Source: Tidjanibacter sp. (GTDB taxonomy: Bacteria > Bacteroidota > Bacteroidia > Bacteroidales > Rikenellaceae). From it: a DNA stretch of 32,222 nt. Each line of letters begins with the position of its first letter. The stretch's first letter is position 1. The notes under the pieces were generated by a model. That model saw only the letters and a list, made by a program, of their open reading frames with translations, was not told where the DNA came from and ran no database searches. Where the stretch lies: the NCBI GenBank assembly GCA_017628305.1, contig JAGBZI010000085.1, positions 1 to 32,222 on the forward strand. The letters are read 5' to 3'. Both the position numbers and the translations under genes were made by a program. Positions 1 through 7,254 of this stretch are shown in pieces.

Positions 1-44
1 ATGTAAAAATTTGGTTGGTTGTTCGGCAAATAGGAAAATTTATT

Positions 45-52
45 TACCTTTG
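45..52 (+). promoter_or_regulatory. Promoter -7 element for tRNA-Leu
   Basis: TACCTTTG fits the Bacteroidota -7 consensus TAnnTTTG exactly and lies 13 bp before the first tRNA base. A TTG at 19-21 could be the -33 element, but its spacing of 23 bp is at the long end. The assignment rests on the consensus and the position directly before a tRNA. Confidence 0.6.
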
Positions 53-65
53 TGGCGAAAAGCAG

Positions 66-147
66 GCGGAGATGGCGTAATTGGTAGCCGCGCCAGACTT
101 AGGATCTGGTGGCGAGAGCCGTGTGGGTTCGAGTCCCACTCCCCGCA
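66..147 (+). tRNA. tRNA-Leu (anticodon UAG)
   Basis: A class II tRNA that would read CUN leucine codons. The anticodon stem is 93-97 / 105-109 with loop CTTAGGA, giving anticodon TAG at 100-102. A long variable arm with a GGC/GCC stem (111-120) and a T arm GTGGG-TTCGAGT-CCCAC (123-139) are clear. The acceptor strands are GCGGAGA (66-72) and TCCCCGC (140-146), with discriminator A147. CCA is not encoded, as is usual in Bacteroidota. The fifth acceptor pair is an A-C mismatch, which is unusual, but the rest of the cloverleaf is intact. It has a promoter just upstream and a terminator just downstream, so it looks like a single-gene transcript. Confidence 0.93.
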
Positions 148-148
148 C

Positions 149-187
149 AAAAAAGACGAGCAGCTTTCGCAGCTCGTCTTTTTTTTG
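149..187 (+). terminator. Rho-independent terminator of tRNA-Leu
   Basis: Stem GACGAGC (155-161) pairs with GCTCGTC (172-178), preceded by six A and followed by eight T, which makes it a strong intrinsic terminator. The complementarity continues outward: the tRNA 3' end CTCCCCGCAC (139-148) can pair with GTGCGGGGAG (187-196). The full inverted repeat therefore reaches into the tRNA acceptor strand. Confidence 0.85.
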
Positions 188-319
188 TGCGGGGAGAGAG
201 TGTTCGACCACCCCTCCAAACCTCCCCTTTCGTAGGGGAGGCTTTTTTTGAGGTTTGCGGAAAGGTTTTTGCGATGGGCGAAACCCTTTTTTGTGAGGGA
301 GAGAGTGTTCGACCACCCC
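181..319 (+). repeat. Pair of ~33-bp direct repeats around a hairpin
   Basis: The 23-base sequence at 192-214 is repeated identically at 297-319. Both copies are preceded by TTTTTTGTG (181-189 and 287-295), so each unit is about 33 bp, differing by one substitution and one G. Each copy contains the core GTGTTCGACCACCCC. The units begin 106 bp apart with a separate hairpin between them. No protein-coding content is apparent in 150-357. They could be a short interspersed repeat family or a local duplication of tRNA trailer sequence. Confidence 0.7.
221..249 (+). terminator. Intrinsic terminator-like hairpin
   Basis: CCTCCCC (221-227) pairs with GGGGAGG (235-241) across a 7-base loop, followed by C and a run of seven T. 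It lies between the two direct repeats and after the main tRNA terminator, so it may be a backup terminator or part of the repeat unit. Confidence 0.6.
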
Positions 320-357
320 GTGATAATACCCCCCGTGAGTTGCTCGCAACCATCCCG

Positions 358-1044
358 TTATCGCCTCTTCGACACCGCCAGCAGCACGCCGAGGGCGATG
401 CCAAGGAGGGCGGCGAAGAGCACCCTCTGCTCGGCGGGAAGCAGGAAGGTGATGGTGTGAGCGGGGTACCAAAAGAGGGGTATGGTCCTCTTAAACACAA
501 AACCCCACTGCGCCTGCCAATTGATGGCTGCAAAGCGTTCGGCCATAGGGATGGGGGTCACAAGTGCCCTGAGCGAGCCTCCGTGGGCTGCAATGTGGGC
601 ATCGGTAATCTTGTGGAGGGTCATAAACACCGGCGCAAAGATGGTGTTCATGGCCACCGATACCGCCAGAGCTACCCACAGCTTCTCCATCGAAAAGCCC
701 TCGGCCGTGAAGCTTGCCACGGCGTTCTCCATGCCCATATACTCCATAAACATCGGTGTGCCCTTCGAGAAGATAATCATCGCCATGTTGATGCCCATGC
801 CGAGCACGCCCCACACAATCATTCGGGGCAGCAGTCCAAAGTTGGGGGTGAGGTAACGCCCTGTGGATATGCGACATCCGAGCATTTCGCCCATGGTGGA
901 GAGAATGCCGAACTTCAGGAAGCTCATGACCATCCCGTGTGCGGCGTTGAAGGCCTTGTACCACTCATAGAGCGGCTCACACACAACAAAGGGGAGGAAG
1001 ATGGCAACGATTGCCACGGCGAAATAGAGGTCGGTGCGTTTCAT
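358..1044 (-). CDS. Conserved integral membrane protein (Mpv17-like tail?)
   Basis: A 228-residue hydrophobic protein with several predicted membrane spans and no signal peptide. I do not recognise a named function. The last ~45 residues (FWYPAHTITFLLPAEQR, then a hydrophobic helix) loosely resemble the C-terminal signature of Mpv17/PMP22 membrane proteins (W-x-P...NF-x-P...R), but the match is weak. The start at 1044 (MKRTDLYF) is preferred over an in-frame ATG 18 codons upstream, because that one would run into the preceding gene. It is the last gene of a three-gene leftward operon, 23 bp after the lipoprotein gene. The neighbours suggest a role in the cell envelope; that is inference. Confidence 0.75.
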   Translation of the reverse strand: MKRTDLYFAVAIVAIFLPFVVCEPLYEWYKAFNAAHGMVMSFLKFGILSTMGEMLGCRISTGRYLTPNFGLLPRMIVWGVLGMGINMAMIIFSKGTPMFMEYMGMENAVASFTAEGFSMEKLWVALAVSVAMNTIFAPVFMTLHKITDAHIAAHGGSLRALVTPIPMAERFAAINWQAQWGFVFKRTIPLFWYPAHTITFLLPAEQRVLFAALLGIALGVLLAVSKRR

Positions 1045-1067
1045 GGTGTTAAGGTTTTTTTGGTGGG

Positions 1068-1952
1068 TTATCTTGGAGTGATGCAGGTGCCGTCCCACGA
1101 ATAGAAGCCTGTGAGGGTGGTGTTGTAGGCTTCATAGGTGAGTTTTATGGTGTTGTAGGGGCTCAGTAGCGCCGTTACGCGGTCAGTAGTGCCTTCGCTG
1201 AGCACCGTAATCTCCATCTCTCCTGAGCCCGCCCCTGTGGGATACCCCGAGGTGTCGAAGGCGAAGCGCAAGGGCTCGGTGATGCGATACTCCACGCGGT
1301 AGCCCTTGGAGGGCTCTGCGAGCATGCCGTGGCCGGTGATGGAGAGCATCAGGTCGGGGGTCTCGCCACTGCGGAAGTCGGAGTTGTTGGTGGCCACGGT
1401 GAGGTTGCACGAGGTAGAGGTGGTGTCGCCGTAGCTGTCTTTCACAAAGTTGAAAATATTCTCGCCATAGAGTGTCATGAAGAGCCTTGCATCCTCGAAG
1501 TCGAGCTTGAAGGCGTCGCCACCTATATTTTCGAGGGTTAGATTGTTGTCGGGGTAGTTGCCACCAAAAAATCGGGGATTGCTCTCCACGCTCCACACGG
1601 CGCCGACTTGGTTGAGCTCGCTGCCCGAGAGGTTGTTGTAAATCTCCACCCAGCGGTCGTTGAATACGGTCCAGCGTCCCTCCTCCAGCTCCCTAATCTT
1701 CAGGTTGGGGAAGTAGATGTCCTCCACCTCCCACTTGTTCTCCTCGGGGGCGGCGATGTACTCGCTGAGGTTGAGAGCCATAATGAGGCTGCCGGTGCTG
1801 TTGGTCACGCACTTGAAGCTCTGGAGGAAGGCTGCAAAGGCGGGCTTGGTGGTATCGAGCGAGTCGAGAAACTCCTCATTGACCTTGTTGTTGCATCCCA
1901 CGGCGATGGCCATCAGCCAGCCGAGGGCTATGTATTTCAGAATCTTTTTCAT
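1068..1952 (-). CDS. Putative lipoprotein, unknown function
   Basis: A 294-residue protein starting with MKKILKYIALGWLMAIAVGC. The lipobox AVGC puts the lipidated cysteine at residue 20, so it should be a membrane-anchored lipoprotein. The mature part is acidic and rich in Thr, Asn, Gly and aromatic residues, consistent with a beta-rich fold. No catalytic motif or named domain was recognised. It lies 16 bp after the upstream barrel gene and 23 bp before the downstream membrane-protein gene, all on the minus strand, so the three are very probably co-transcribed. An accessory lipoprotein for the adjacent outer-membrane barrel is plausible but not shown. Confidence 0.75.
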   Translation of the reverse strand: MKKILKYIALGWLMAIAVGCNNKVNEEFLDSLDTTKPAFAAFLQSFKCVTNSTGSLIMALNLSEYIAAPEENKWEVEDIYFPNLKIRELEEGRWTVFNDRWVEIYNNLSGSELNQVGAVWSVESNPRFFGGNYPDNNLTLENIGGDAFKLDFEDARLFMTLYGENIFNFVKDSYGDTTSTSCNLTVATNNSDFRSGETPDLMLSITGHGMLAEPSKGYRVEYRITEPLRFAFDTSGYPTGAGSGEMEITVLSEGTTDRVTALLSPYNTIKLTYEAYNTTLTGFYSWDGTCITPR

Positions 1953-1968
1953 GGCTCACAGAGGGGGA

Positions 1969-2670
1969 TTAGAAACGATAACCAATGCCGAAATTTCCAC
2001 AGTAGAACACTCCCGAAGCTCGGCACTCGCTGAGGAGGTATACCCTTGCGCCCAAGGTGGCTCCGCAGCCCACAAAGGGGCTTGCTTCGGCGTCGATGCT
2101 GGTGGGGCGTTTGGTGACTGCGAAGTCCATGCCCGTCATCAGGTAGAGGCGTATGTATTTGGCGTAGACCATGTTCCAGCGCACCGTGGGCGAGAACAGA
2201 AAGTCGGAATCTTTGTGGGTTTTCACCACCTCGCGGGTTATGATGTTGTAGGTGTTGCTTCGGGTGAAGGAGGCAGTTGTGGATAGGCCCCACTCGATGC
2301 GGGGAGAGTGTTTCACGGTGAAGGTGACATAGGGGAGGAGGGTGTTGATGTTGGGCCCCCGTGTGGTGTGTGCCTCTTTGTAGGCGGTAGCGGGGGAGCC
2401 GCTCAGCCTATTGTTGTAGTCGCCACCGGTGACTCCGTTGCCCATAGTGAGACCCAAGTGGCAGATTGAGATGTCATACTTACACTCCAAGTTGGGGAGC
2501 CTGAAGTCGACAATGCGTCCCCAGAAGGTGTCTGCCGGCTCGATACCCGAGGCGTCGAGGTCGAGGTAGGTCTGCTTGTCGAGGTCCATCACGGGGCGCT
2601 TGGGATTGCTCTGTGCACAGAGTCCCGTGGCAGCAAGCAGCAGTAGGGCGAGTAGTAGAGGTCGTTTCAT
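1969..2670 (-). CDS. Putative outer-membrane beta-barrel protein
   Basis: A 233-residue protein with a clear signal peptide (MKRPLLLALLLLAATGLCA, then QSNPK). It has alternating hydrophobic/polar strands and a C-terminal aromatic ending (IGYRF), typical of outer-membrane barrels, whose last strand usually ends in Phe. No family name was recognised. It is the first gene of the leftward operon with the lipoprotein (1952-1068) and the membrane protein (1044-358). No good TAnnTTTG promoter was found in the 142 bp upstream. That gap holds a small inverted repeat, TCTAT-ATGGT-ATAGA, near 2736-2750. Confidence 0.7.
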   Translation of the reverse strand: MKRPLLLALLLLAATGLCAQSNPKRPVMDLDKQTYLDLDASGIEPADTFWGRIVDFRLPNLECKYDISICHLGLTMGNGVTGGDYNNRLSGSPATAYKEAHTTRGPNINTLLPYVTFTVKHSPRIEWGLSTTASFTRSNTYNIITREVVKTHKDSDFLFSPTVRWNMVYAKYIRLYLMTGMDFAVTKRPTSIDAEASPFVGCGATLGARVYLLSECRASGVFYCGNFGIGYRF

Positions 2671-2812
2671 AGCCGTTGTTCCTATTAGGGTTGTTTGATT
2701 GGGCCTCCCCCCCTGCGTGTGCAGGGTTGCGGGTGTCTATATGGTATAGATGCACAAGGGGGGCAAAATGTTGCATCCGCCCCACAATATTTTCACCTTT
2801 TTTCGCAAAGAA

Positions 2813-3841
2813 TTATTTTATACCCAGTTCGGCGAAGTATTCTGCCACGGCACTCTTGAAATGGTCGATGGTCTTCTCCACCGACACAAACGACTTGCCG
2901 CCCGCAGCATTTTTGTGGCCGCCACCTCCGAAATAGCGGCGAGCAAAGATGTTGACATCAACCTCGTCGCCTCTGGAGCGCAACGACACGCGGATAAACT
3001 TGCGTGTCTCGATGAAGATGGCCGAAATCTTGACGCCCACAATGGTGAGGGGGTAGTTCACAAAACCCTCGCTGTCGCCCAGCTGGAAGTTGTAGCGACG
3101 CATCTCCCTCTCGGTGAGCGACATGTAGGCGGCCTTGCCCTCCTCGATAATCTCCATCTTGCGGCCGAGCGAGTAGCCCAGCAGCTTTACACGCGAAGCG
3201 GAGTAGGAGTTGTAGACGGCGGTGTAGACCTTGGGGATGTCGAGCCCCTGCTCGATGAGCACAGCCACAGCCCTCATGAGGTCGGGGGTGAGGAAACTGA
3301 AGGCGAAGTTGCCAGTGTCGGTCATGATGCCCGCATAGAGGTTCTCGGCCATGGGGCGGGTGATGGCCTTGGTGCCACACATGGCCTCAATCAGCTTGTA
3401 GGTGACAAAGGCGGTGGAGCATAGGTCGGGGTAGGAGAATTGCAGCGAGAAGTCGTCGGGCGGCATCAGGTGGTGGTCAATGAGGATGCGGGGGGCCGAC
3501 GATGCCTCCAGCGGCTCGGTCATCGAGTCGAGTCGGTCAATCTTGTTGAGGTCCATCACAAAGATGAGCTCGGCGGAGGTTATGGCCTCGATGGCCTCCT
3601 CGGTGGCCTCCTTGGCGATGATGACCTCGCCAATGCCCTCCATCCAGTCGAGGAACGAGGGGAAGCGGTTGGGCACAAGGCATTGCACGGTGTGTCCCCA
3701 CCCACGGAGCGTCTCGGCCCAAGCGAGTGCGGAACCAATGGCGTCGCCATCGGGATTGGTGTGGGTGACGATTGCTACGCGCTTCTCGCCCCCGTCGAGA
3801 TACCCTCTGAGGGCCTCGATTTTGCTCTGAAATTCTACCAT
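2813..3841 (-). CDS. nrnA: DHH/DHHA1 phosphoesterase, NrnA-type oligoribonuclease / pAp phosphatase
   Basis: A 342-residue protein of the DHH-DHHA1 family. NrnA-like members degrade nano-RNA and dephosphorylate 3'-phosphoadenosine 5'-phosphate in the cytoplasm. Metal-binding motifs are visible in order: HTNPDGDAIGSAL (27-39), DLN (97-99), IDHH (121-124) and TDTGNF (174-179). The DHHA1 substrate-binding motif GGGGHKNAAGG is at 305-315. Length fits the family (about 310-345). The frame stays open 37 codons further upstream, but a TATCTTTG promoter element at 3850-3857 lies inside that extension, so the Met at 3841 is chosen. It is divergent from the EF-G2 gene and appears monocistronic. Confidence 0.92.
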   Translation of the reverse strand: MVEFQSKIEALRGYLDGGEKRVAIVTHTNPDGDAIGSALAWAETLRGWGHTVQCLVPNRFPSFLDWMEGIGEVIIAKEATEEAIEAITSAELIFVMDLNKIDRLDSMTEPLEASSAPRILIDHHLMPPDDFSLQFSYPDLCSTAFVTYKLIEAMCGTKAITRPMAENLYAGIMTDTGNFAFSFLTPDLMRAVAVLIEQGLDIPKVYTAVYNSYSASRVKLLGYSLGRKMEIIEEGKAAYMSLTEREMRRYNFQLGDSEGFVNYPLTIVGVKISAIFIETRKFIRVSLRSRGDEVDVNIFARRYFGGGGHKNAAGGKSFVSVEKTIDHFKSAVAEYFAELGIK

Positions 3842-3849
3842 CTTGTGAG

Positions 3850-3857
3850 CAAAGATA
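3850..3857 (-). promoter_or_regulatory. Promoter -7 element for nrnA
   Basis: On the minus strand this reads TATCTTTG, a perfect TAnnTTTG match, ending 8 bp before the chosen nrnA start codon. The implied 5' leader is only a few bases. No clear TTTG is seen at the usual upstream distance. The element helps rule out the longer upstream reading frame. Confidence 0.55.
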
Positions 3858-3910
3858 GGAAAAACATTTGGAAAAGTGTGTTTTGGTGTAGAATATTGAA
3901 AAAAAATATC

Positions 3911-3918
3911 TACCTTAG
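3911..3918 (+). promoter_or_regulatory. Possible -7 element for the EF-G2 gene
   Basis: TACCTTAG matches seven of eight positions of TACCTTTG and lies 53 bp before the EF-G2 start. A TTTG ending at 3885 could be the upstream element, but the spacing of 25 bp is long. The leader after it is A/C-rich and unstructured, as often seen before well-expressed Bacteroidota genes. Confidence 0.3.
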
Positions 3919-3971
3919 AGGGCTCAAAAGCGAGCACACCAGAAACTAACATAACTAAACAATAACAACAA

Positions 3972-6122
3972 ATGAAAACTTACCAAACTCAAAACCTCCG
4001 AAATGTCGCTATCGTTGGCGGCACAGGTAGCGGCAAGACCACTCTTGCCGAAGCATTCGCATTCGAAAGCAAACTCATCGACCGTAAAGGTACTGTTGAG
4101 GCCGGCACCACCCTCTCGGACAACACCGAGCTCGAGCACGCTCAGGGTCGCAGCCTCTACCCCGCAGTTATCTACACAGAGTTTGCGGGCCACAAGTTCA
4201 ACTTTGTAGACACTCCCGGTGTGGACGACCTCTGCGGTGGCGTATTCTCCGCCTACAAGGTGTGCGACTTGGCCGCCCTCGTAATCAATGGCAATCAGGG
4301 TTTCGATGTTGGTAGCGAGATTCACAGCCGCTATGCAGCACAGGCTAAGATGCCTGTTGTGGGTATTGTAAACCAGCTCGACAAAGAGAACGCTAACTGG
4401 GAGAAGATTATCGACACCATCAAGAGCGGTTCGCCCATCAACCCCGTAGTTGTTCAGTACCCCGTTAACCCCGGTCTGGGCTTCGACGCCATCATCGATG
4501 TGCTCACCATGAAGATGTACAAGGCCAAAGATGAGAACGGCAATCAGGAGGAGCTCGAGATTCCCGCTTCGGAGATGGACCGTGCAGAGGAGTACCACAG
4601 CGAGCTGCTGGAGGCTGCTGCCATCAACGACGAGGCTCTCATGGAGAAGTTCTTCGAGACCAACGACCTCTCGCCCGATGAGATTCGTCAGGGCCTCAGG
4701 GATGGTGTTGCAGGTCGCGACTTTATGCCCATCTTCTGCTGCTCGGCAAAGAAGAGCTTTGGTCTGAAGCGCGTGATGGAGTTCATCATCAATGTTCTTC
4801 CCGATCCCGCACACGCAAACAACTTGGTGGATGTTGAGGGTAACGAGGTTAAGGCCGACGCTAATGCTCCCACCTCCATCTTTGTGTTCCGCAACGCTGT
4901 TGAGCAGCATGTGGGTGAGGTTAGCTACTTCCGCGTAGTTACCGGTAAACTCACCGAGGGTATGGAGCTTACCAACCCCCGCAATGGTAACAAGGAGAAG
5001 ATTTCGCAGATTTTTGCTGTTGCAGGCAAGAAACGCGAGAAAGTTTCGGAGTTGGTTGCCGGTGAGCTCGGTTGCACCGTGAAGCTCAAAGGTACCAAGG
5101 CTAACGACACTCTGGGTGTTGGTGATGTTGCCGAGATTTCGCCCATCAGCTTCCCCGCTCCCCGCTATAGGGCAGCCATCCGTGCTCTCGATCAGAACAA
5201 CGAGGAGAAACTTGGCGAGATGCTCAACCGCATCAAACAGGAGGACCTCACCTACAAGGTGGAGTACTCGAAAGAGCTCAAGCAGACCATCGTTCAGTGC
5301 CAGGGTGAGATGCACATCAACCTGCTGAAGACCATCATCCAGAACAATAAGATTGAGGTAGAGTTCTTGGCTCCCAAGATTCCCTACCGTGAGACCATCA
5401 CCAAGGTGGCTGCTGCCAACTACCGTCACCGCAAACAGTCGGGTGGTTCGGGTCAGTTCGGCGAGGTTCACATGGTTGTTGAGCCCTACTATGAGGGTAT
5501 GCCCGAGCCCAAGCAGTACAAGGTTGACGGCCGTGAGCTCTTGGTTAACATCAAGGGTAAAGAGGAGTTCGACCTCGATTGGGGTGGCAAACTCATCTAC
5601 TACAACGCCATTGTAGGTGGTGCTATCGACGCACGCTTCATGCCCGCTATCCTCAAGGGTATCAAGGATAAACTCAACGAGGGTCCTCTGACCGGTTCGT
5701 ACGCTCGCGACATCCGCGTTGTGATTTACGATGGTAAGATGCACCCCGTAGATTCGAATGAGATTTCGTTCGTTTTGGCTGCTCGCAACGCATTCAAGGA
5801 GGCCTTCCGCAATGCAGGTCCCAAGATTTTGGAGCCCATCTACAATGTGGAGATTTTGGTTCCCAGCGAGAACATGGGTGATATCATGAGTGACCTCAAT
5901 GGTCGTCGTGCCCAGATTATGGGTATGAACGCCGAGGGTGCTTACAGCCGCCTGAACGCAAGGGTGCCTCTGGCAGAGCTCTATCGCTACTCCACCACCC
6001 TCAGCGCACTTACTCTGGGTCGTGCAAACTACACCATGGAGTTCGCATCCTACGAGCAGGTTCCCGCCGATGTTCAGGATAAACTTCTCAAGGCTTATCA
6101 GGAGGAGGAGAAAGACGAGTAG
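3972..6122 (+). CDS. Elongation factor G paralogue (EF-G2 type)
   Basis: A 716-residue translational GTPase-family protein with full EF-G length and domain order: G domain, beta-barrel domain II, then domains III-V. The P-loop is GGTGSGKTT (16-24), unlike the GHIDAGKTT of canonical EF-G. The G3 motif reads DTPGVDDL (80-87), so the catalytic His of DTPGH is Val84. The switch-I RGITI segment is replaced by GRSLYP (59-64). G4 is NQLDK (134-138) and G5 is SAK (258-260). These changes match the EF-G2 group. Established knowledge: a Bacteroides thetaiotaomicron EF-G2 supports translation without GTP hydrolysis and helps gut colonisation. Whether this copy behaves the same is inference. It has its own terminator. 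The canonical EF-G gene must lie elsewhere. Confidence 0.9.
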   Translation: MKTYQTQNLRNVAIVGGTGSGKTTLAEAFAFESKLIDRKGTVEAGTTLSDNTELEHAQGRSLYPAVIYTEFAGHKFNFVDTPGVDDLCGGVFSAYKVCDLAALVINGNQGFDVGSEIHSRYAAQAKMPVVGIVNQLDKENANWEKIIDTIKSGSPINPVVVQYPVNPGLGFDAIIDVLTMKMYKAKDENGNQEELEIPASEMDRAEEYHSELLEAAAINDEALMEKFFETNDLSPDEIRQGLRDGVAGRDFMPIFCCSAKKSFGLKRVMEFIINVLPDPAHANNLVDVEGNEVKADANAPTSIFVFRNAVEQHVGEVSYFRVVTGKLTEGMELTNPRNGNKEKISQIFAVAGKKREKVSELVAGELGCTVKLKGTKANDTLGVGDVAEISPISFPAPRYRAAIRALDQNNEEKLGEMLNRIKQEDLTYKVEYSKELKQTIVQCQGEMHINLLKTIIQNNKIEVEFLAPKIPYRETITKVAAANYRHRKQSGGSGQFGEVHMVVEPYYEGMPEPKQYKVDGRELLVNIKGKEEFDLDWGGKLIYYNAIVGGAIDARFMPAILKGIKDKLNEGPLTGSYARDIRVVIYDGKMHPVDSNEISFVLAARNAFKEAFRNAGPKILEPIYNVEILVPSENMGDIMSDLNGRRAQIMGMNAEGAYSRLNARVPLAELYRYSTTLSALTLGRANYTMEFASYEQVPADVQDKLLKAYQEEEKDE

Positions 6123-6474
6123 TCTTTGGCTCCAAGTTTCCAAATCAAACAAACCGCCCACCGCCCGCTTCGGACGGTGGGTTTTTTGTGCTCCGTGGGT
6201 TGGCAACTGCGATGTCGTAGGAGTGGGTGAGTAAGGGGTGTAGAGGGGGGCGAGTGGTGCGATGGATGGGGGTATTATATATAGGTATATGGTGGTTGGG
6301 AAGTTTGGAAAGTCGTGTAGTGTGTTCAAAAGTGGTGGGGGTTGCCCCAAAAAGGGGGTGATGTGTGGCGCTTTCAAAATAAATTGCTAACTTCGCAATG
6401 GGAGTTTTCCCTCCGAGAAGGGGTGGGTAACCCCCAAATATGTTTAACTAACCACAAAAAACGCAAAGAAAACC
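6123..6474. other. 352-bp intergenic region, non-coding
   Basis: No credible gene was found here. It contains the EF-G2 terminator (6157-6187) and a G/T-rich stretch on the plus strand (about 6190-6360). A near-palindrome ATATAGGTATAT lies at 6279-6290. A possible -7 element, TAACTTCG (6388-6395), precedes the porin gene. The leader after it includes a small GGGT...ACCC hairpin near 6422-6437. Confidence 0.55.
6157..6187 (+). terminator. Terminator of the EF-G2 gene
   Basis: CCCACCG (6157-6163) pairs with CGGTGGG (6175-6181). Inside it, CCG (6165-6167) pairs with CGG (6171-6173). Six T follow directly. It starts 35 bp after the EF-G2 stop codon. Confidence 0.88.
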
Positions 6475-7161
6475 ATGAAAAAACTTATTGTAACTTTGGC
6501 AGCTCTGGTGGTAGCCAGCGGTGCCTTTGCTCAGCTCAACTATGGTGTCAGGGCTGGTGCAAACCTTTCGTCCATCAGCGGCATGGTGGAGGAGGAAAAC
6601 CTCGATTATGGCGACCTTGTGACCGCTTCGGCAACTCAGAGCTCCAAGCTGGGCATGAACTTCGGTATCTTCGCCGAGTATATGCTGATGCCTATGCTGG
6701 GTGTTCAGGCCGAGGTAAACTTCTCGATGCAGGGTGTCAATACCCATGTCAATGTTAGCGGCACACTCCTTGGTGGCGAGCTGAAGAACAAAAACAGCTT
6801 CATGGCCAACTATGTGAATGTGCCCGTGTTGGCTAAGTTCCACTTTGCTAACATCCGCCTGTTTGCAGGTCCCCAGCTGGGCTTCTTGGCTGGCGACATC
6901 AATGTGAAGAGCAAGACCACCAGTGGCGAAGAGACCAAGATTGAGAAGGATGACCTCGACGACGATTTGTATAGCGGTGTTGACTTCTCGTTCGTAGTAG
7001 GTGGCCAGTATAAATTCACCGAGAACATCGGTGTGGATGCTCGCTACAACATCGGCCTCACCAATGTGTTCCCCACTCAGAAGAACGACAAGGGTGTGGT
7101 ACTCTCCGAGGGTTACGGCAAACAGGGTGTGCTCCAGATTGGCGTATTCTACGAGTTCTAA
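6475..7161 (+). CDS. Porin-family outer-membrane beta-barrel protein (copy 1)
   Basis: A 228-residue protein with signal peptide MKKLIVTLAALVVASGAFA, likely cleaved before QLNYG. The mature part starts with YGVRAGANLSS, has a YVNVPVLAKF strand in the middle, and ends with the aromatic strand IGVFYEF. These are hallmarks of the small 8-10 strand Bacteroidota porin family (outer-membrane beta-barrel, PorT/OmpW-like). Substrate and role are unknown. An acidic, charged loop around 150-163 (EETKIEKDDLDDDLY) is probably surface exposed. It is followed by its own terminator and then a second, related porin gene. Confidence 0.82.
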   Translation: MKKLIVTLAALVVASGAFAQLNYGVRAGANLSSISGMVEEENLDYGDLVTASATQSSKLGMNFGIFAEYMLMPMLGVQAEVNFSMQGVNTHVNVSGTLLGGELKNKNSFMANYVNVPVLAKFHFANIRLFAGPQLGFLAGDINVKSKTTSGEETKIEKDDLDDDLYSGVDFSFVVGGQYKFTENIGVDARYNIGLTNVFPTQKNDKGVVLSEGYGKQGVLQIGVFYEF

Positions 7162-7185
7162 GGGGATTTCCTTTTGTTCGCACAC

Positions 7186-7226
7186 ACTCCGACAGCCACA
7201 GGTTTTGTGGATGTCGGAGTTTTTTG
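7186..7226 (+). terminator. Terminator of porin copy 1
   Basis: ACTCCGACA (7186-7194) pairs perfectly with TGTCGGAGT (7212-7220), with an inner CCAC/GTGG pairing, followed by T5. The hairpin starts 24 bp after the stop codon. The T-tract runs directly into the next gene's promoter. Confidence 0.9.
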
Positions 7227-7234
7227 TACCTTTG
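7204..7234 (+). promoter_or_regulatory. Promoter of porin copy 2
   Basis: TTTG (7204-7207), a 19-bp spacer, and TACCTTTG (7227-7234) give a near-ideal Bacteroidota promoter. The TTTG lies in the loop of the upstream gene's terminator, so the two elements overlap. The start codon is 20 bp after the -7 element. Confidence 0.8.
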
Positions 7235-7254
7235 TTCACTGAGTTTTAGGAACA

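Noticed and set aside
109-1104. 331-codon plus-strand open frame running from inside the tRNA through the first operon gene
   Set aside because: It starts within the tRNA, crosses two terminators and the repeats, and lies antisense to a membrane protein with clear hydrophobic helices.
2736-2750. Inverted repeat TCTAT-ATGGT-ATAGA upstream of the barrel gene as an operator
   Set aside because: The arms are only five AT-rich bases, and no promoter element could be placed near it; noted in the barrel gene entry but not called separately.
3842-3952. N-terminal extension of nrnA (37 extra codons)
   Set aside because: The extension contains a perfect -7 promoter element (3850-3857) and does not resemble DHH proteins; MVEFQSK at 3841 fits the family start.
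3924-6377. 817-codon minus-strand open frame opposite EF-G2
   Set aside because: Complete EF-G2 on the plus strand; the antisense product is Val/Leu/His-rich with no recognisable motif and no promoter.
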